Shown one piece after another: positions 1 to 8,974 of a stretch of DNA of 64,000 bases. The position numbers were made by a program, and so were the translations under genes. The DNA lies in the NCBI GenBank assembly GCA_902608305.1, contig CACLNK010000001.1, positions 1 to 64,000 of the forward strand. Direction: 5' to 3'. Source of the DNA: an uncultured Pelagibacteraceae bacterium (GTDB lineage Bacteria; Pseudomonadota; Alphaproteobacteria; Pelagibacterales; Pelagibacteraceae). Numbering within the stretch: position 1 is the first letter of the stretch; every line of letters starts with the position of its first letter. The notes beneath the pieces are model-generated. The model saw only the letters and a list, made by a program, of their open reading frames with translations. It searched no databases and was not told where the DNA came from.

Positions 1-426
1 TCCCCATTTCATTGACTTCTTCCAAGAAGCTTTGTCAAGAATTAACGGTATGTTTTCATTTAATAAGTCATAAATATTAATTATCTTTGGTGGTCTTTTT
101 GCAAAATAAAATATTCCTTTATCATTTTCCTTTTGATAGAGATCTTTTTTTTGAAAATTATTAGACTTTAGAAATCCATCTAAAGCTTTTTCTGGTGCAT
201 CAGCTTTTGGTCCTCTTATTTCTTCTTCTTTTTGATGAATTTCTGGCTTTATTCCATCAAATAAAATTAAAAGTCTATTTGGTGTAGAAAAAGACAAATC
301 TTTACTAAATCTAATATTTTTTTTTTCAAAAAAATCTTTAAAATTTTGCAAGAGGCTTTTTCTTACATTTTTTTGTAAATTAGCTGGAATTTCTTCACTA
401 AATAGTTCTAAAAAAAATTCTGACAT
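1..426 (-). CDS. glyS: Glycyl-tRNA synthetase beta subunit (N-terminal part, cut by window edge)
   Basis: Beta subunit of the alpha2-beta2 bacterial glycyl-tRNA synthetase, which charges tRNA-Gly in the cytoplasm. Only the first 142 codons are visible; the frame is open to base 1. The protein begins MSEFFLELFSEEIPA, the typical GlyS N-terminus, and later has the conserved RGPKADAP stretch near residue 70. The ATG at 424-426 lies one base after the glyQ stop, so the two subunits are probably co-transcribed and translationally coupled. Identification is firm from the sequence and the glyQ neighbour. Confidence 0.93.
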   Translation of the reverse strand, partial: MSEFFLELFSEEIPANLQKNVRKSLLQNFKDFFEKKNIRFSKDLSFSTPNRLLILFDGIKPEIHQKEEEIRGPKADAPEKALDGFLKSNNFQKKDLYQKENDKGIFYFAKRPPKIINIYDLLNENIPLILDKASWKKSMKWG

Positions 427-427
427 T

Positions 428-1336
428 TTAAGATTGGCTAACATGCCAAATCGAACCTACTTTTTTCGTAAGTTCACGTATCTTAGATATATACTCTGCT
501 CGTTGAGCTACACTTATAACTCCTCTTGCATCTAAAATATTAAAAATATGACTTGCCTTTAAACATTGATCATAAGCTGGTAAGGAAAGATTTTTATCCA
601 ATAAAGATTTTGTCTCATCTTCTAACATATCAAAAATTTTAAAAAGGTTTTCGGTATTTGCATGTTCGAAATTATAAGCTGAAAATTCTTTTTCTGCCTG
701 ATGGAATACTTCTCGATATTTTATTCCTTCATCGTTCCAATTTAAATCAAACACATTTTTTTTTCCTTGAGTGAACATACATATTCTTTCTAAACCGTAT
801 GTTAGTTCGACAGAAACTGGTTTGCATTCAATTCCTGTCATTTGTTGAAAGTATGTAAATTGAGTAATTTCCATTCCATCACACCAAACCTCCCAGCCAA
901 GGCCAGCTGCTCCTAATGTTGGACTTTCCCAATCATCTTCAACAAATCTAATGTCATGGTCTAAATGATTAATTCCAATTGATTTTAAACTATTTAAATA
1001 AATTTTTTTAATATTTTTTGGAGAAGGTTTTATTAAAACTTGAAATTGATAATAGTGTTGAAGACGGTTAGGATTCTCGCCATATCTGCCATCTTTAGGT
1101 CTTCTTGATGGTTGAACGTAGGCTGTCTTCCAAGGCTTCGGCCCGAGAGATCTTAGTGTCGTAGCTGGATGAAAAGTACCAGCGCCAACTTCCATATCAT
1201 AAGGTTGTAAAATCACACATCCCTGTTTACTCCAGTATTTTTGAAGATTTAAAATTGTATCTTGAAAAGATTGCAACTTTGGTTTTATATTTTTTTTTTT
1301 CTTGAATTTTTTAATTTTTTTTTTTTTAGAAACCAT
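428..1336 (-). CDS. glyQ: Glycyl-tRNA synthetase alpha subunit
   Basis: Catalytic alpha subunit of heterotetrameric GlyRS (class II). The conserved start of the family, SFQDTILNLQKYWSKQGC, appears at about residues 23-40, followed by the ATP/glycyl-adenylate site region (PYDMEVGAGTFHPATTLR) and YVQPSRRPKDGRYGENPNR. About 20 extra, lysine-rich residues precede the family core; they are encoded across an A13 tract and an A11 tract. The ATG at 1334-1336 overlaps the end of the S49 peptidase gene by 11 bases and I see no good ribosome site, so the exact start is less certain than the gene. It is followed directly by glyS. Confidence 0.95.
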   Translation of the reverse strand: MVSKKKKIKKFKKKKNIKPKLQSFQDTILNLQKYWSKQGCVILQPYDMEVGAGTFHPATTLRSLGPKPWKTAYVQPSRRPKDGRYGENPNRLQHYYQFQVLIKPSPKNIKKIYLNSLKSIGINHLDHDIRFVEDDWESPTLGAAGLGWEVWCDGMEITQFTYFQQMTGIECKPVSVELTYGLERICMFTQGKKNVFDLNWNDEGIKYREVFHQAEKEFSAYNFEHANTENLFKIFDMLEDETKSLLDKNLSLPAYDQCLKASHIFNILDARGVISVAQRAEYISKIRELTKKVGSIWHVSQS

Positions 1337-2138
1337 ATCTCTGCCAAATAGATCTTTCCTCTAAAATACTAACAAATTGATCGAGTTGGCTATTATTTGA
1401 AGCAGAAAGCTTTTTACTTAACCAACCTTTTGATTTTTCAAATTTTTTAATAACTACATTCTCTCCAAACTTTTCTTTTAAAACTTCGTTTGCATTTCCA
1501 ATGCCATCTACTAAACCAAGCTCTTTGGATTTTCTCCCTGACCAAAATTCTCCAGAGAATAATTCAATTCCAGAACTTTTATTAAGCTTTGCTCCTCTAC
1601 TGTCTTCTACAACTTTGATAAAATCTTTGTGTAAATCAAGCTGAATATTTTTTAGTCTATCAATATCCTCCTTTTTTTCTTCAAGAAATGGATCTAAAGT
1701 GCTTTTATTTTTTCCTGCTGTATAAACTCTTCTGTCTACGCCAACTTTTTTAATTAAATCTTTAAAACCAAATGATGAATAAATAACTCCTATAGATCCA
1801 ACTATTGAACTTGAATTTGCATAAATTTCATCCCCAGCACACGCAATTAAATAACCGCCTGAAGCAGCTACATCTTCTGCAAAAACTATGACTTTTACTT
1901 TTTTTTTTTTCGATTGTTGACGAATAAATTTATACAGTAAATGAGACTGGACAGGTGAACCTCCTGGTGAATTAATTGATATTGCAACTGCACTAATTTT
2001 TTTCAAAGAAAAAGCCTTTTTGATAATTTCTTCTTGGCTCGCAAAATCAATTCCTTGTTTAAATTTACCAACATTTCCAATAACCCCATTAAGTTTTATA
2101 TGAGAAATAATTTTTTTTTTTTTAAAAAAAGAAAACAT
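1326..2138 (-). CDS. sppA: S49 family (SppA/SohB-like) signal peptide peptidase
   Basis: Serine protease of family S49, acting on membrane-derived signal peptides or similar substrates. At 270 aa it is the short, single-domain form. The likely nucleophile is Ser93 in DVAASGGYLIACAGD, with the general base Lys145 in AGKNKSTLDPF; the 52-residue spacing equals that of bacterial single-domain SppA. There is no clear N-terminal transmembrane helix (it starts MFSFFKKKKIISHIKLNG), so it may be peripheral or cytoplasmic. It is first in the sppA-glyQ-glyS run and divergent from ispB. The call at family level is firm; the precise substrate is not. Confidence 0.88.
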   Translation of the reverse strand: MFSFFKKKKIISHIKLNGVIGNVGKFKQGIDFASQEEIIKKAFSLKKISAVAISINSPGGSPVQSHLLYKFIRQQSKKKKVKVIVFAEDVAASGGYLIACAGDEIYANSSSIVGSIGVIYSSFGFKDLIKKVGVDRRVYTAGKNKSTLDPFLEEKKEDIDRLKNIQLDLHKDFIKVVEDSRGAKLNKSSGIELFSGEFWSGRKSKELGLVDGIGNANEVLKEKFGENVVIKKFEKSKGWLSKKLSASNNSQLDQFVSILEERSIWQRYGF

Positions 2139-2249
2139 GAATTACACTTATAGAGTTTTTTGTTTAATATAAAGTCTACTTATAGTTGAAGATTTAGGTG
2201 CGTCAATTGATATGTAATAATAATTATGCAATTATATTACCTTCGGCTT

Positions 2250-3263
2250 ATGGGATCAGTAATTCAGCTAAAAAAACAAATAAACAATTCATATTCGGAT
2301 CTAAAAAATTCTGTTGAAGATAAATTGGTTTTGGTTGAAGAAAAAATTAAAAATAAACTGACTAGTGAGGTTGATCTAGTTCAAAAAATATCTGACTACC
2401 ATTTGAAAACTGGTGGAAAAAGACTAAGAGCTTTACTGACTCTAGGATCATCAAAACTTTGTGGTTATTTAAAAGGTGGAAGAGATATCAATCTAGCTGC
2501 CTGTATTGAGATGATACATGGAGCAACTCTGATGCATGACGATGTCATAGATAATAGTGATATACGAAGGGGAGAAAAAACAATAAATACAATTTGGGGA
2601 AATCAATCATCAATTTTAGCAGGAGATTATTTGTTAAGTAGATGTTTTGAAATGATGGTTGAAGATGGTAATTTAGAAATTTTGAAACTTCTATCTTCAA
2701 CTTCAGCTAAAATTGCTCAAGGAGAAATACTTCAATTACAACATAAAGGTGAAATTGATATGTTAGAAGAAATCTATTTAAAAATTATAACTTCTAAAAC
2801 AGCTGTTTTATTTTCTGCTGCTGCCAAAGTAGGAGCTATCTTGTCTGAAAGAAATAATAAAGAAAAAGAAGCGTTAGAATTTTATGGTAAAAATTTGGGT
2901 CTAACTTTTCAAATTGCCGATGACACGTTGGACTATAATTCAGAAATTAATTTATTTGGGAAAAAAGTAGGAAATGATTTTTATGAAGGAAAAATTACAT
3001 TGCCAATTATACTTTTATTTCAACAAGCAAATGATTCGGAAAAAAAACAGTTAAAAAATATTTTTAAACAAAACATAAGATCTACATATGATTTGTCTTA
3101 TATATTAAAGCTTATATCAAAATATAAAATTATTTCCAAGTGTTACAAGAAAGCAGAACATTTTATAAATCTTGCTTCAAATTCTTTAAGTATTTTTAAA
3201 AACTCTAAAGAAAAAAAAAATTTAGAAAATTTAACTTCTTTTAGTCTTGAAAGATCTTTTTAA
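2250..3263 (+). CDS. ispB: Polyprenyl (octaprenyl-type) diphosphate synthase
   Basis: Trans-prenyltransferase that extends FPP with IPP to make the long side chain of ubiquinone. Both aspartate-rich motifs are present: DDVID in MHDDVIDNSDIRRG and the second in QIADDTLDYN; GGKRLRALL is the IPP-binding region. An ATG at 2226 would add eight residues; I prefer 2250 because MGSVIQLKKQINNSYSDLK resembles the usual start, but this is a judgement. The stop overlaps the convergent pdxH stop by four bases. With dxs and ispA nearby this forms an isoprenoid group. Chain length cannot be read from the sequence with certainty. Confidence 0.9.
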   Translation: MGSVIQLKKQINNSYSDLKNSVEDKLVLVEEKIKNKLTSEVDLVQKISDYHLKTGGKRLRALLTLGSSKLCGYLKGGRDINLAACIEMIHGATLMHDDVIDNSDIRRGEKTINTIWGNQSSILAGDYLLSRCFEMMVEDGNLEILKLLSSTSAKIAQGEILQLQHKGEIDMLEEIYLKIITSKTAVLFSAAAKVGAILSERNNKEKEALEFYGKNLGLTFQIADDTLDYNSEINLFGKKVGNDFYEGKITLPIILLFQQANDSEKKQLKNIFKQNIRSTYDLSYILKLISKYKIISKCYKKAEHFINLASNSLSIFKNSKEKKNLENLTSFSLERSF

Positions 3264-3886
3264 GGATTTAATAAAAACTTATTCCAATTACCATTGTTAT
3301 CTTTAGAGTATTTAAGTCGCTCATGAATTCGATTATCAGTATGTAGCCAAAATTCAATTTCTTTTGGCATTAAGATCCAGCCAGACCAATAATCTGGTCT
3401 TGGAACATTTTTTTCATCATTATATTTTTTTTTATATTTGTTCATTAAATTAATTAATTCATCTCTGCTTTGCAAAACTGTACTTTGTTTTGATGCCCAT
3501 GCTCCAATACGAGCGCCGTAGGGTCTAGTATTATAATACTCGTCTGCATCTTTATCTGAAACTTGTGAAATGTGTCCACTAATTCTAATTTGTCTTAACA
3601 AACTTTTCCAATAAAAACACATTTCTGCTTTTGGGTTTTCTTTTAAAGATAAACTTTTTTTACTATTCAAATTTGTATAAAAAACAAATCCATTTTTGCT
3701 AAAACCTTTAAGTAAAACCATTCTCACAGAAGGAAAACCTTTCTTGTCTGAAGTTGCTAAAGAAAGAGCATTTGGATCATTTGGTTCAGTTTCTTTTGCT
3801 TTATTCATCCATTTTTTAAACAATTCAATTGGATCATTTGTGTCTAAAAAGCAATTATCTAGCCCTAGTGAGTTTTTTTGATTCAT
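3260..3886 (-). CDS. pdxH: Pyridoxamine 5'-phosphate oxidase
   Basis: FMN-dependent enzyme oxidising PNP/PMP to pyridoxal 5'-phosphate, the last step of B6 synthesis and salvage. Family landmarks: DPNALSLATSDKKGFPSVRMVLLKG (FMN/PLP site), FYTNLNSKKS, the fixed RQIRISGHI strand, SRPYGARIGAWAS-like NTRPYGARIGAWASKQS, and a C-terminal WLHTDNRIHERLKY with the substrate-contacting R-x-H. The ATG at 3886 gives 208 aa, near the usual length. The open frame runs on to 4024 but that would overlap divergent aroC by about 100 bases, so I reject the longer start. Confidence 0.95.
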   Translation of the reverse strand: MNQKNSLGLDNCFLDTNDPIELFKKWMNKAKETEPNDPNALSLATSDKKGFPSVRMVLLKGFSKNGFVFYTNLNSKKSLSLKENPKAEMCFYWKSLLRQIRISGHISQVSDKDADEYYNTRPYGARIGAWASKQSTVLQSRDELINLMNKYKKKYNDEKNVPRPDYWSGWILMPKEIEFWLHTDNRIHERLKYSKDNNGNWNKFLLNP

Positions 3887-3920
3887 AATTTTAACAAAAT
3901 AATCTATATAATATAAATTA

Positions 3921-5006
3921 ATGTCATTTAATACTTTTGGAAAGATATTTCGTTTCACAACATGGGGAGAATCACATGGTCCCGCTATAGGATGTGTAGT
4001 GGATGGATGTCCTCCAAATATCAATATAAAAGAACAGGATATTCAAATAGAGCTAAATAAAAGAAAACCTGGTCAATCTAAATTTACATCTCAACGTAAA
4101 GAGGATGATAAAGTTCAGATTTTATCAGGATTGTTTGAAGGCAAAACAACTGGAACTCCTATTTCTTTAATAATTTACAATAAAGATGCAAGATCAAGGG
4201 ATTATGAGACAATTAAAAATAAATTTAGACCAGGACACGCTGATTTTACGTATTTAAAAAAATATGGCATTAGAGATTATCGAGGAGGGGGAAGACAGTC
4301 AGCACGTGAAACTGCCTCAAGAGTTGCCGCAGGTGCAATCGCAAAAAAAGTGTTAGAAAGTAAAATAGGAAAAAAATTTAAAGTAATTGGTGCCGTCACA
4401 CAATTAGGAATTATAGGTTGTGATGTAAAAAAATGGAATGATCAAAATATTAGAAAAAATCCTTTTTTCTGTCCTGATAAATCATTTGTTAAGCTTTGGA
4501 AAAAATACTTATTAAGTATAAGAAAATCTGGCTCTTCTTGTGGAGCTATAATTGAAATAAGAGCTAGAGGTGTACCTGTTGGTTTGGGTGCTCCTATTTA
4601 TTCTAAACTAGACATGGACATAGCCTCTGCAATGATGAGTATTAATGCAGTAAAAGGAGTTAACATTGGCTCTGGAATGAGTTCTGCACAGTTAACGGGA
4701 GAACAAAATTCTGATGAAATTTCTCAGAAAGGAAAAAAATTAAAGTTTCATTCTAATAATGCTGGAGGAATTCTTGGGGGAATATCTACAGGTCAAGAAA
4801 TAGTAGTTTCTTTCGCTGTTAAACCAACTTCCTCTATTTTAAAAAGCAGGAAAACGGTTGATAAATTTGGTAAAAATACATCCATATCTGTAAAAGGCCG
4901 GCACGATCCTTGTGTTGGAATTAGAGCAGTTCCCATTGGCGAAGCAATGTTAAATTGTGTATTGCTTGATCATTACCTTTTGAATAAAGCTCAATGTGGA
5001 AAATAA
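3921..5006 (+). CDS. aroC: Chorismate synthase
   Basis: Last enzyme of the shikimate pathway: converts EPSP to chorismate using reduced FMN. The start MSFNTFGKIFRFTTWGESHG is the standard N-terminus with the conserved GESHG; DYRGGGRQSARETASRVAAGA and the C-terminal GRHDPCVGIRAVPIGEAM signature are intact. 361 aa is normal. The gene is divergent from pdxH with only 34 bases between starts, and ends three bases before the convergent dxs stop. Confidence 0.97.
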   Translation: MSFNTFGKIFRFTTWGESHGPAIGCVVDGCPPNINIKEQDIQIELNKRKPGQSKFTSQRKEDDKVQILSGLFEGKTTGTPISLIIYNKDARSRDYETIKNKFRPGHADFTYLKKYGIRDYRGGGRQSARETASRVAAGAIAKKVLESKIGKKFKVIGAVTQLGIIGCDVKKWNDQNIRKNPFFCPDKSFVKLWKKYLLSIRKSGSSCGAIIEIRARGVPVGLGAPIYSKLDMDIASAMMSINAVKGVNIGSGMSSAQLTGEQNSDEISQKGKKLKFHSNNAGGILGGISTGQEIVVSFAVKPTSSILKSRKTVDKFGKNTSISVKGRHDPCVGIRAVPIGEAMLNCVLLDHYLLNKAQCGK

Positions 5007-5009
5007 TAA

Positions 5010-6920
5010 TTATTTTTGTTTCTGGAGAACTATGTTTGAATTAAGTAAATCTATAACTCTTTCTTCTATTGACTGACTATCAAGTCCAGCTAATTTATAC
5101 ATCGACTCCGGTTTATCTTGATCTATAAATTTGTCAGGCAAGATCATAGATCTGAACTTTAATCCTCTATCTAAAAGGTTTTTTTCAAACAAAAATTTTG
5201 CAACATGTGAACCAAATCCTCCAATAGAACCTTCTTCGATTGTTATAATTGCTTCATGATCTGTTGCTAATTGCCAAATTAAATTTTCATCAAGTGGTTT
5301 AGCAAATCTTGCATCTACTATGGAAATGTTAATTCCTTTTTTTTTTAAACTTATTGATGCTTTCAAACATTCGGCTAATCTTGCTCCAAAATTAATTATG
5401 ACTAATTTTGTTCCTTCTTGAATTATTCTACCCTTTCCAATTTCCAATTTTTCATCAATTGAAGGTAATTGAACTCCCACTCCTGTTCCTCTTGGATATC
5501 TAAAAGCTGATGGTTTATCATTAATATCTACTGAAGTATTAATCATTTTAACTAGCTCAGCTTCATCGCTAGCAGCCATAACCACAAAGTTTGGAAGAGT
5601 AGACAAATAAGTAATATCAAAAGAACCCGCATGCGTAGGTCCATCCGCTCCAACTAATCCAGCTCTATCAATTGCAAAACGAACGGGCAAGCTCTGAATT
5701 GCAATATCATGAACCACTTGATCATATGCTCTTTGTAAAAAAGTTGAATATATCGCTGTATAAGGTTTGAATCCTTCGGTAGCTAAACCACCTGCGAACG
5801 TAACAGCATGTTGTTCTGCAATTCCAACATCAAACATTCTTTTTGGAAATCTTTCCCCAAAAATATCCATTCCTGTGCCTGATGGCATTGCTGCCGTGAT
5901 ACCAACTATCTTGCTATCTTTTTCAGCATGTTTAATCAAAGTATTTGCAAAAACTTTTGTATAGGACGGCAGATTAACTTTAGACTTTTCTTGAATTCCT
6001 GTTTGTATATTAAATTTTGATACACCATGATATTTATCAGATGCTTTTTCAGCAAAAGTATAGCCTTTACCTTTTTCAGTTTTTACATGGATCATTATTG
6101 GGCCTTCATGTCTAGATTCTTTAGCATTTTTTAATACAGGTATTAGCACATCTAAATTATGTCCATCAATTGGACCTACATAGTAAAAACCCAAAGAGTT
6201 GAACAACGTACCACCTGTGACTGCTGTTCTTAAGAAGTCTTCAGCCTTTCCTGCTTTTGCACTAAACTTTTTAGAAAAAATTGAAATAATAAGTTTAGAA
6301 ATTTCCCTTAAACTAAAATATAATTTTCCTGAAAGTAATTTAGCCAAATACGAACGCATAGCTCCAACTGGTTTAGCAATTGACATATCGTTATCATTTA
6401 AAATAACAATCATTTTTGTTTTTGAAACTCCAGCATTATTCATTGCTTCATAAGCCATTCCGGCACTGATGGCTCCATCGCCAATAACTGCAACTACATC
6501 GTTTGATTTATTTGACAATTTATTTGCAACAGCAATTCCAAGAGCAGAAGAAATTGATGTTGAGCTATGTGCCGCACCAAATGGATCATATTCGCTTTCA
6601 GTTCTTTTTGTAAAACCAGATAAACCATTTTTCTGTCTAAGTGTTCGAATTTTATCTTTTCTGCCTGTTAGTATTTTATGTGGGTAAGTTTGGTGCCCAA
6701 CATCCCATATTAATTTATCATTAGGTGTATCAAAAATATAATGTAGGGCGACTGTTAATTCAACGACGCCTAATCCTGCTCCAAGATGACCTCCTGTAAC
6801 AGATACAGCATTAATTAATTCTTTTCTCACCTCTGAGGAAAAAATTTTTAATTCTTCAATTGATAATTTTTTAATATCTGATGGAAAATTTACTTTATCT
6901 AAATACTGATAGTTACTCAT
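5010..6920 (-). CDS. dxs: 1-Deoxy-D-xylulose-5-phosphate synthase
   Basis: TPP-dependent first enzyme of the MEP isoprenoid pathway; condenses pyruvate and glyceraldehyde 3-phosphate to DXP, which is also a precursor for the thiamine thiazole and for B6. TPP-binding GDGAISAGMAYEAMNNAG and the LNDNDMSI stretch are present, as are DVGHQTYPHKILTGR near the N-terminus and the transketolase-type central domain (DVGIAEQHAVTFAGGLA). 636 aa is full length. Its start overlaps the end of ispA by four bases, giving an xseB-ispA-dxs operon, a common bacterial arrangement. Confidence 0.97.
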   Translation of the reverse strand: MSNYQYLDKVNFPSDIKKLSIEELKIFSSEVRKELINAVSVTGGHLGAGLGVVELTVALHYIFDTPNDKLIWDVGHQTYPHKILTGRKDKIRTLRQKNGLSGFTKRTESEYDPFGAAHSSTSISSALGIAVANKLSNKSNDVVAVIGDGAISAGMAYEAMNNAGVSKTKMIVILNDNDMSIAKPVGAMRSYLAKLLSGKLYFSLREISKLIISIFSKKFSAKAGKAEDFLRTAVTGGTLFNSLGFYYVGPIDGHNLDVLIPVLKNAKESRHEGPIMIHVKTEKGKGYTFAEKASDKYHGVSKFNIQTGIQEKSKVNLPSYTKVFANTLIKHAEKDSKIVGITAAMPSGTGMDIFGERFPKRMFDVGIAEQHAVTFAGGLATEGFKPYTAIYSTFLQRAYDQVVHDIAIQSLPVRFAIDRAGLVGADGPTHAGSFDITYLSTLPNFVVMAASDEAELVKMINTSVDINDKPSAFRYPRGTGVGVQLPSIDEKLEIGKGRIIQEGTKLVIINFGARLAECLKASISLKKKGINISIVDARFAKPLDENLIWQLATDHEAIITIEEGSIGGFGSHVAKFLFEKNLLDRGLKFRSMILPDKFIDQDKPESMYKLAGLDSQSIEERVIDLLNSNIVLQKQK

Positions 6921-7786
6921 TTATTTCTATATAAAATATGTTCTAAAGTTTTATTTAAATTATTGGATTTTTTACCATATTTTTTTAATTTTTTTTGAAT
7001 TTTAAATTTTAATTTATCACCATATATAACAGTATTTTTATATCCTAGTAAACTTACAAGTGTAGCTTTTCCTTGTTTATTATCTTTTTTGGTTTTTTTT
7101 CCAACTTTTTTTATGTTCCCTTTATAATCAATTAAATCATCTGCAATTTGAAATAATAAACCAATTTCTGAACCAATATTTTCGAATTTTTTAATTATCC
7201 TATTTTTTTTTGCAATGATTACAGGTGCCATACAACAAAAACTAAATAATCTTCCAGTTTTTTTTAACTCCATTTCAATTATTTTGTTAATGGGTATTTT
7301 TTTTTTTTCAAAATTTAAATCTAGAAATTGCCCTCCGGCAATTCCCGAATGGCCAGAACACTCAGATAATTTTTTTATTAAATCAACTTTTATCTTATCA
7401 TTTATATTTAATTTTTTATCACTCAAAATTTCAAATGCCAAAGTAAGCAATGAATTTCCCGCTAGTATAGCCGTCGCTTCCCCAAACTTAACATGTGTTG
7501 AGAGCTTTCCTCTTCTCATTATGTCATTATCCATACAAGGAAGATCATCATGAATTAGTGAGTATGCATGAATACATTCAACGCTGGCACCAATTTTAAT
7601 AAGTGTACTATAATTAACATTAAATATTCTTCCAACATCAATTAAAATTTTTGATCTAATTTTTTTTCCACCAGGAAATAGTCCATGGTTAATTGGATTA
7701 AGTAAACTTGATTTTTTTTGATTTTTTAAGTATTTTTTTAAATAAATATTAGTATCTTTTGCAATTTTCTTAAGACTACTCTTCAT
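6917..7786 (-). CDS. ispA: Farnesyl diphosphate synthase (geranyltranstransferase)
   Basis: Short-chain trans-prenyltransferase making GPP/FPP from DMAPP and IPP. It carries the bacterial-type first aspartate motif with two extra residues (DDLPCMDND) and the second motif IADDLIDYKG, plus GGKKIRSKIL for IPP binding. 289 aa is typical. It sits in the xseB-ispA-dxs cluster with an 11-base overlap with xseB and a 4-base overlap with dxs. The insertion in the first motif and the operon separate it from the long-chain synthase at 2250-3263. Confidence 0.95.
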   Translation of the reverse strand: MKSSLKKIAKDTNIYLKKYLKNQKKSSLLNPINHGLFPGGKKIRSKILIDVGRIFNVNYSTLIKIGASVECIHAYSLIHDDLPCMDNDIMRRGKLSTHVKFGEATAILAGNSLLTLAFEILSDKKLNINDKIKVDLIKKLSECSGHSGIAGGQFLDLNFEKKKIPINKIIEMELKKTGRLFSFCCMAPVIIAKKNRIIKKFENIGSEIGLLFQIADDLIDYKGNIKKVGKKTKKDNKQGKATLVSLLGYKNTVIYGDKLKFKIQKKLKKYGKKSNNLNKTLEHILYRNK

Positions 7787-8021
7787 CTTTTTTTTTACTA
7801 AGACTATTTATCTTTTCTCTAGTACTTTGATTAATGTGTTTTGATTTTTTTTGAAATTTTTTTTCAATGATATTATTTAATCTCATTAATTCTTGATATT
7901 GATCTAAAGAAGTTTTTAAATCATCTTTCTTTTCAAGTTGTTCAGTAATATTATTTGCTTCTTGAGTTAATTCATCAAGAGATTTGGAATTAATATCATC
8001 TGGTAAATTTTTTACTTTCAT
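7776..8021 (-). CDS. xseB: Exodeoxyribonuclease VII small subunit
   Basis: Small alpha-helical subunit of exonuclease VII, which degrades single-stranded DNA with the large subunit XseA (not in this window). The 81-aa protein has the family core SLDELTQEANNITEQLEKKDDLKTSLDQYQELMRLNNIIEKKFQKK. It leads the xseB-ispA-dxs operon, as in many proteobacteria. Its start is only 20 bases from the divergent Sua5-type gene, so the two promoters must reach into the opposite gene. Confidence 0.9.
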   Translation of the reverse strand: MKVKNLPDDINSKSLDELTQEANNITEQLEKKDDLKTSLDQYQELMRLNNIIEKKFQKKSKHINQSTREKINSLSKKKDEE

Positions 8022-8041
8022 ATATTAGTTAGTAGTAATAC

Positions 8042-8974
8042 ATGAAATACAATCAATCAAATATCAAAAAAGCAAAGAAATACCTTGATAATAATAATTG
8101 CATAGGAATCCCTACTGAAACTGTTTATGGATTAGCGGGAAATGCTTATTCGGACATAGCTGTAAAAAAAATATTTATCTTAAAAAAAAGACCAAGAAAC
8201 AATCCTTTAATTGTACATTATTACAATCTATCTGAACTTAAAAAAGATTGTGTTTTAAATAAAGATTTTTTTTTATTATATAAAAAATTTTGTCCTGGCC
8301 CTTTGACTTTCGTTTTAAAATTAAAAAAAAATTCAAAAATTTCAAAAATTGTAACAAATAATAAAAAAATACTTGCTGTAAGATTTCCAAAACAAAGATT
8401 GTTTAAAAAACTAATAAAAAATCTGGGCTATCCATTAGCTGCTCCCAGTGCAAATATATCAAATAAATTAAGTTCTGTAAAAGCTTCCGATGTTAAAGAA
8501 GAATTTGGAAATAAAATAAAATTTGTGCTTGATGGAGGTAAGTGTAAAGTTGGCATAGAATCAACAATTATTAGTTTGATTAAAAAACCTGAAATACTAA
8601 GACTCGGAGGGTTAGAAAATTCAAAAATAAAAAAAGTTCTAAATAAACCAATAACAGTTAATATTAATCCAAATAAAAAAAATGCACCTGGTCAGTCAAA
8701 ATTACATTATTCTCCTGGAATTCCATTAAGAATGAACGCAAAAAAATTAAAAAAAGATGAAGCTTTTGTGGTTTTAAAAAAAAAAAATATTAGAAATAAA
8801 GACTGTTTTTATTTAAGTAAAAAAGGAAATTTAAATGAAGCAACAAAAAATTTATATAGCACCTTGAGAAAAATTAAAAAAAAAGGTTATAAATCTATTG
8901 CAGTGGAAAAAATTAAAAGTGTTGGCTTGGGCCAATCAATAAATGATAGGCTCAATAGAGCATCTAAATTTTAA
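8042..8974 (+). CDS. tsaC: L-threonylcarbamoyladenylate synthase (Sua5 type)
   Basis: Makes threonylcarbamoyl-AMP from threonine, bicarbonate and ATP for the universal t6A37 tRNA modification. The YrdC fold is seen in the first 200 residues (GIPTETVYGLAGNAYSD, KKRPRNNPLIVHY, CPGPLTFVLK, VRFPKQ, PLAAPSANISNK). A C-terminal domain of about 100 residues after APGQSKLHYSPGIP marks it as Sua5-type, not the short TsaC. Its stop TAA overlaps the next gene's ATG by one base, so it is co-transcribed with the ABC transporter downstream. Confidence 0.92.
   Translation: MKYNQSNIKKAKKYLDNNNCIGIPTETVYGLAGNAYSDIAVKKIFILKKRPRNNPLIVHYYNLSELKKDCVLNKDFFLLYKKFCPGPLTFVLKLKKNSKISKIVTNNKKILAVRFPKQRLFKKLIKNLGYPLAAPSANISNKLSSVKASDVKEEFGNKIKFVLDGGKCKVGIESTIISLIKKPEILRLGGLENSKIKKVLNKPITVNINPNKKNAPGQSKLHYSPGIPLRMNAKKLKKDEAFVVLKKKNIRNKDCFYLSKKGNLNEATKNLYSTLRKIKKKGYKSIAVEKIKSVGLGQSINDRLNRASKF

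Noticed and set aside
3887..4024. Longer N-terminus for pdxH
   Set aside because: It would overlap divergent aroC by about 100 bases and adds residues not found in the family.
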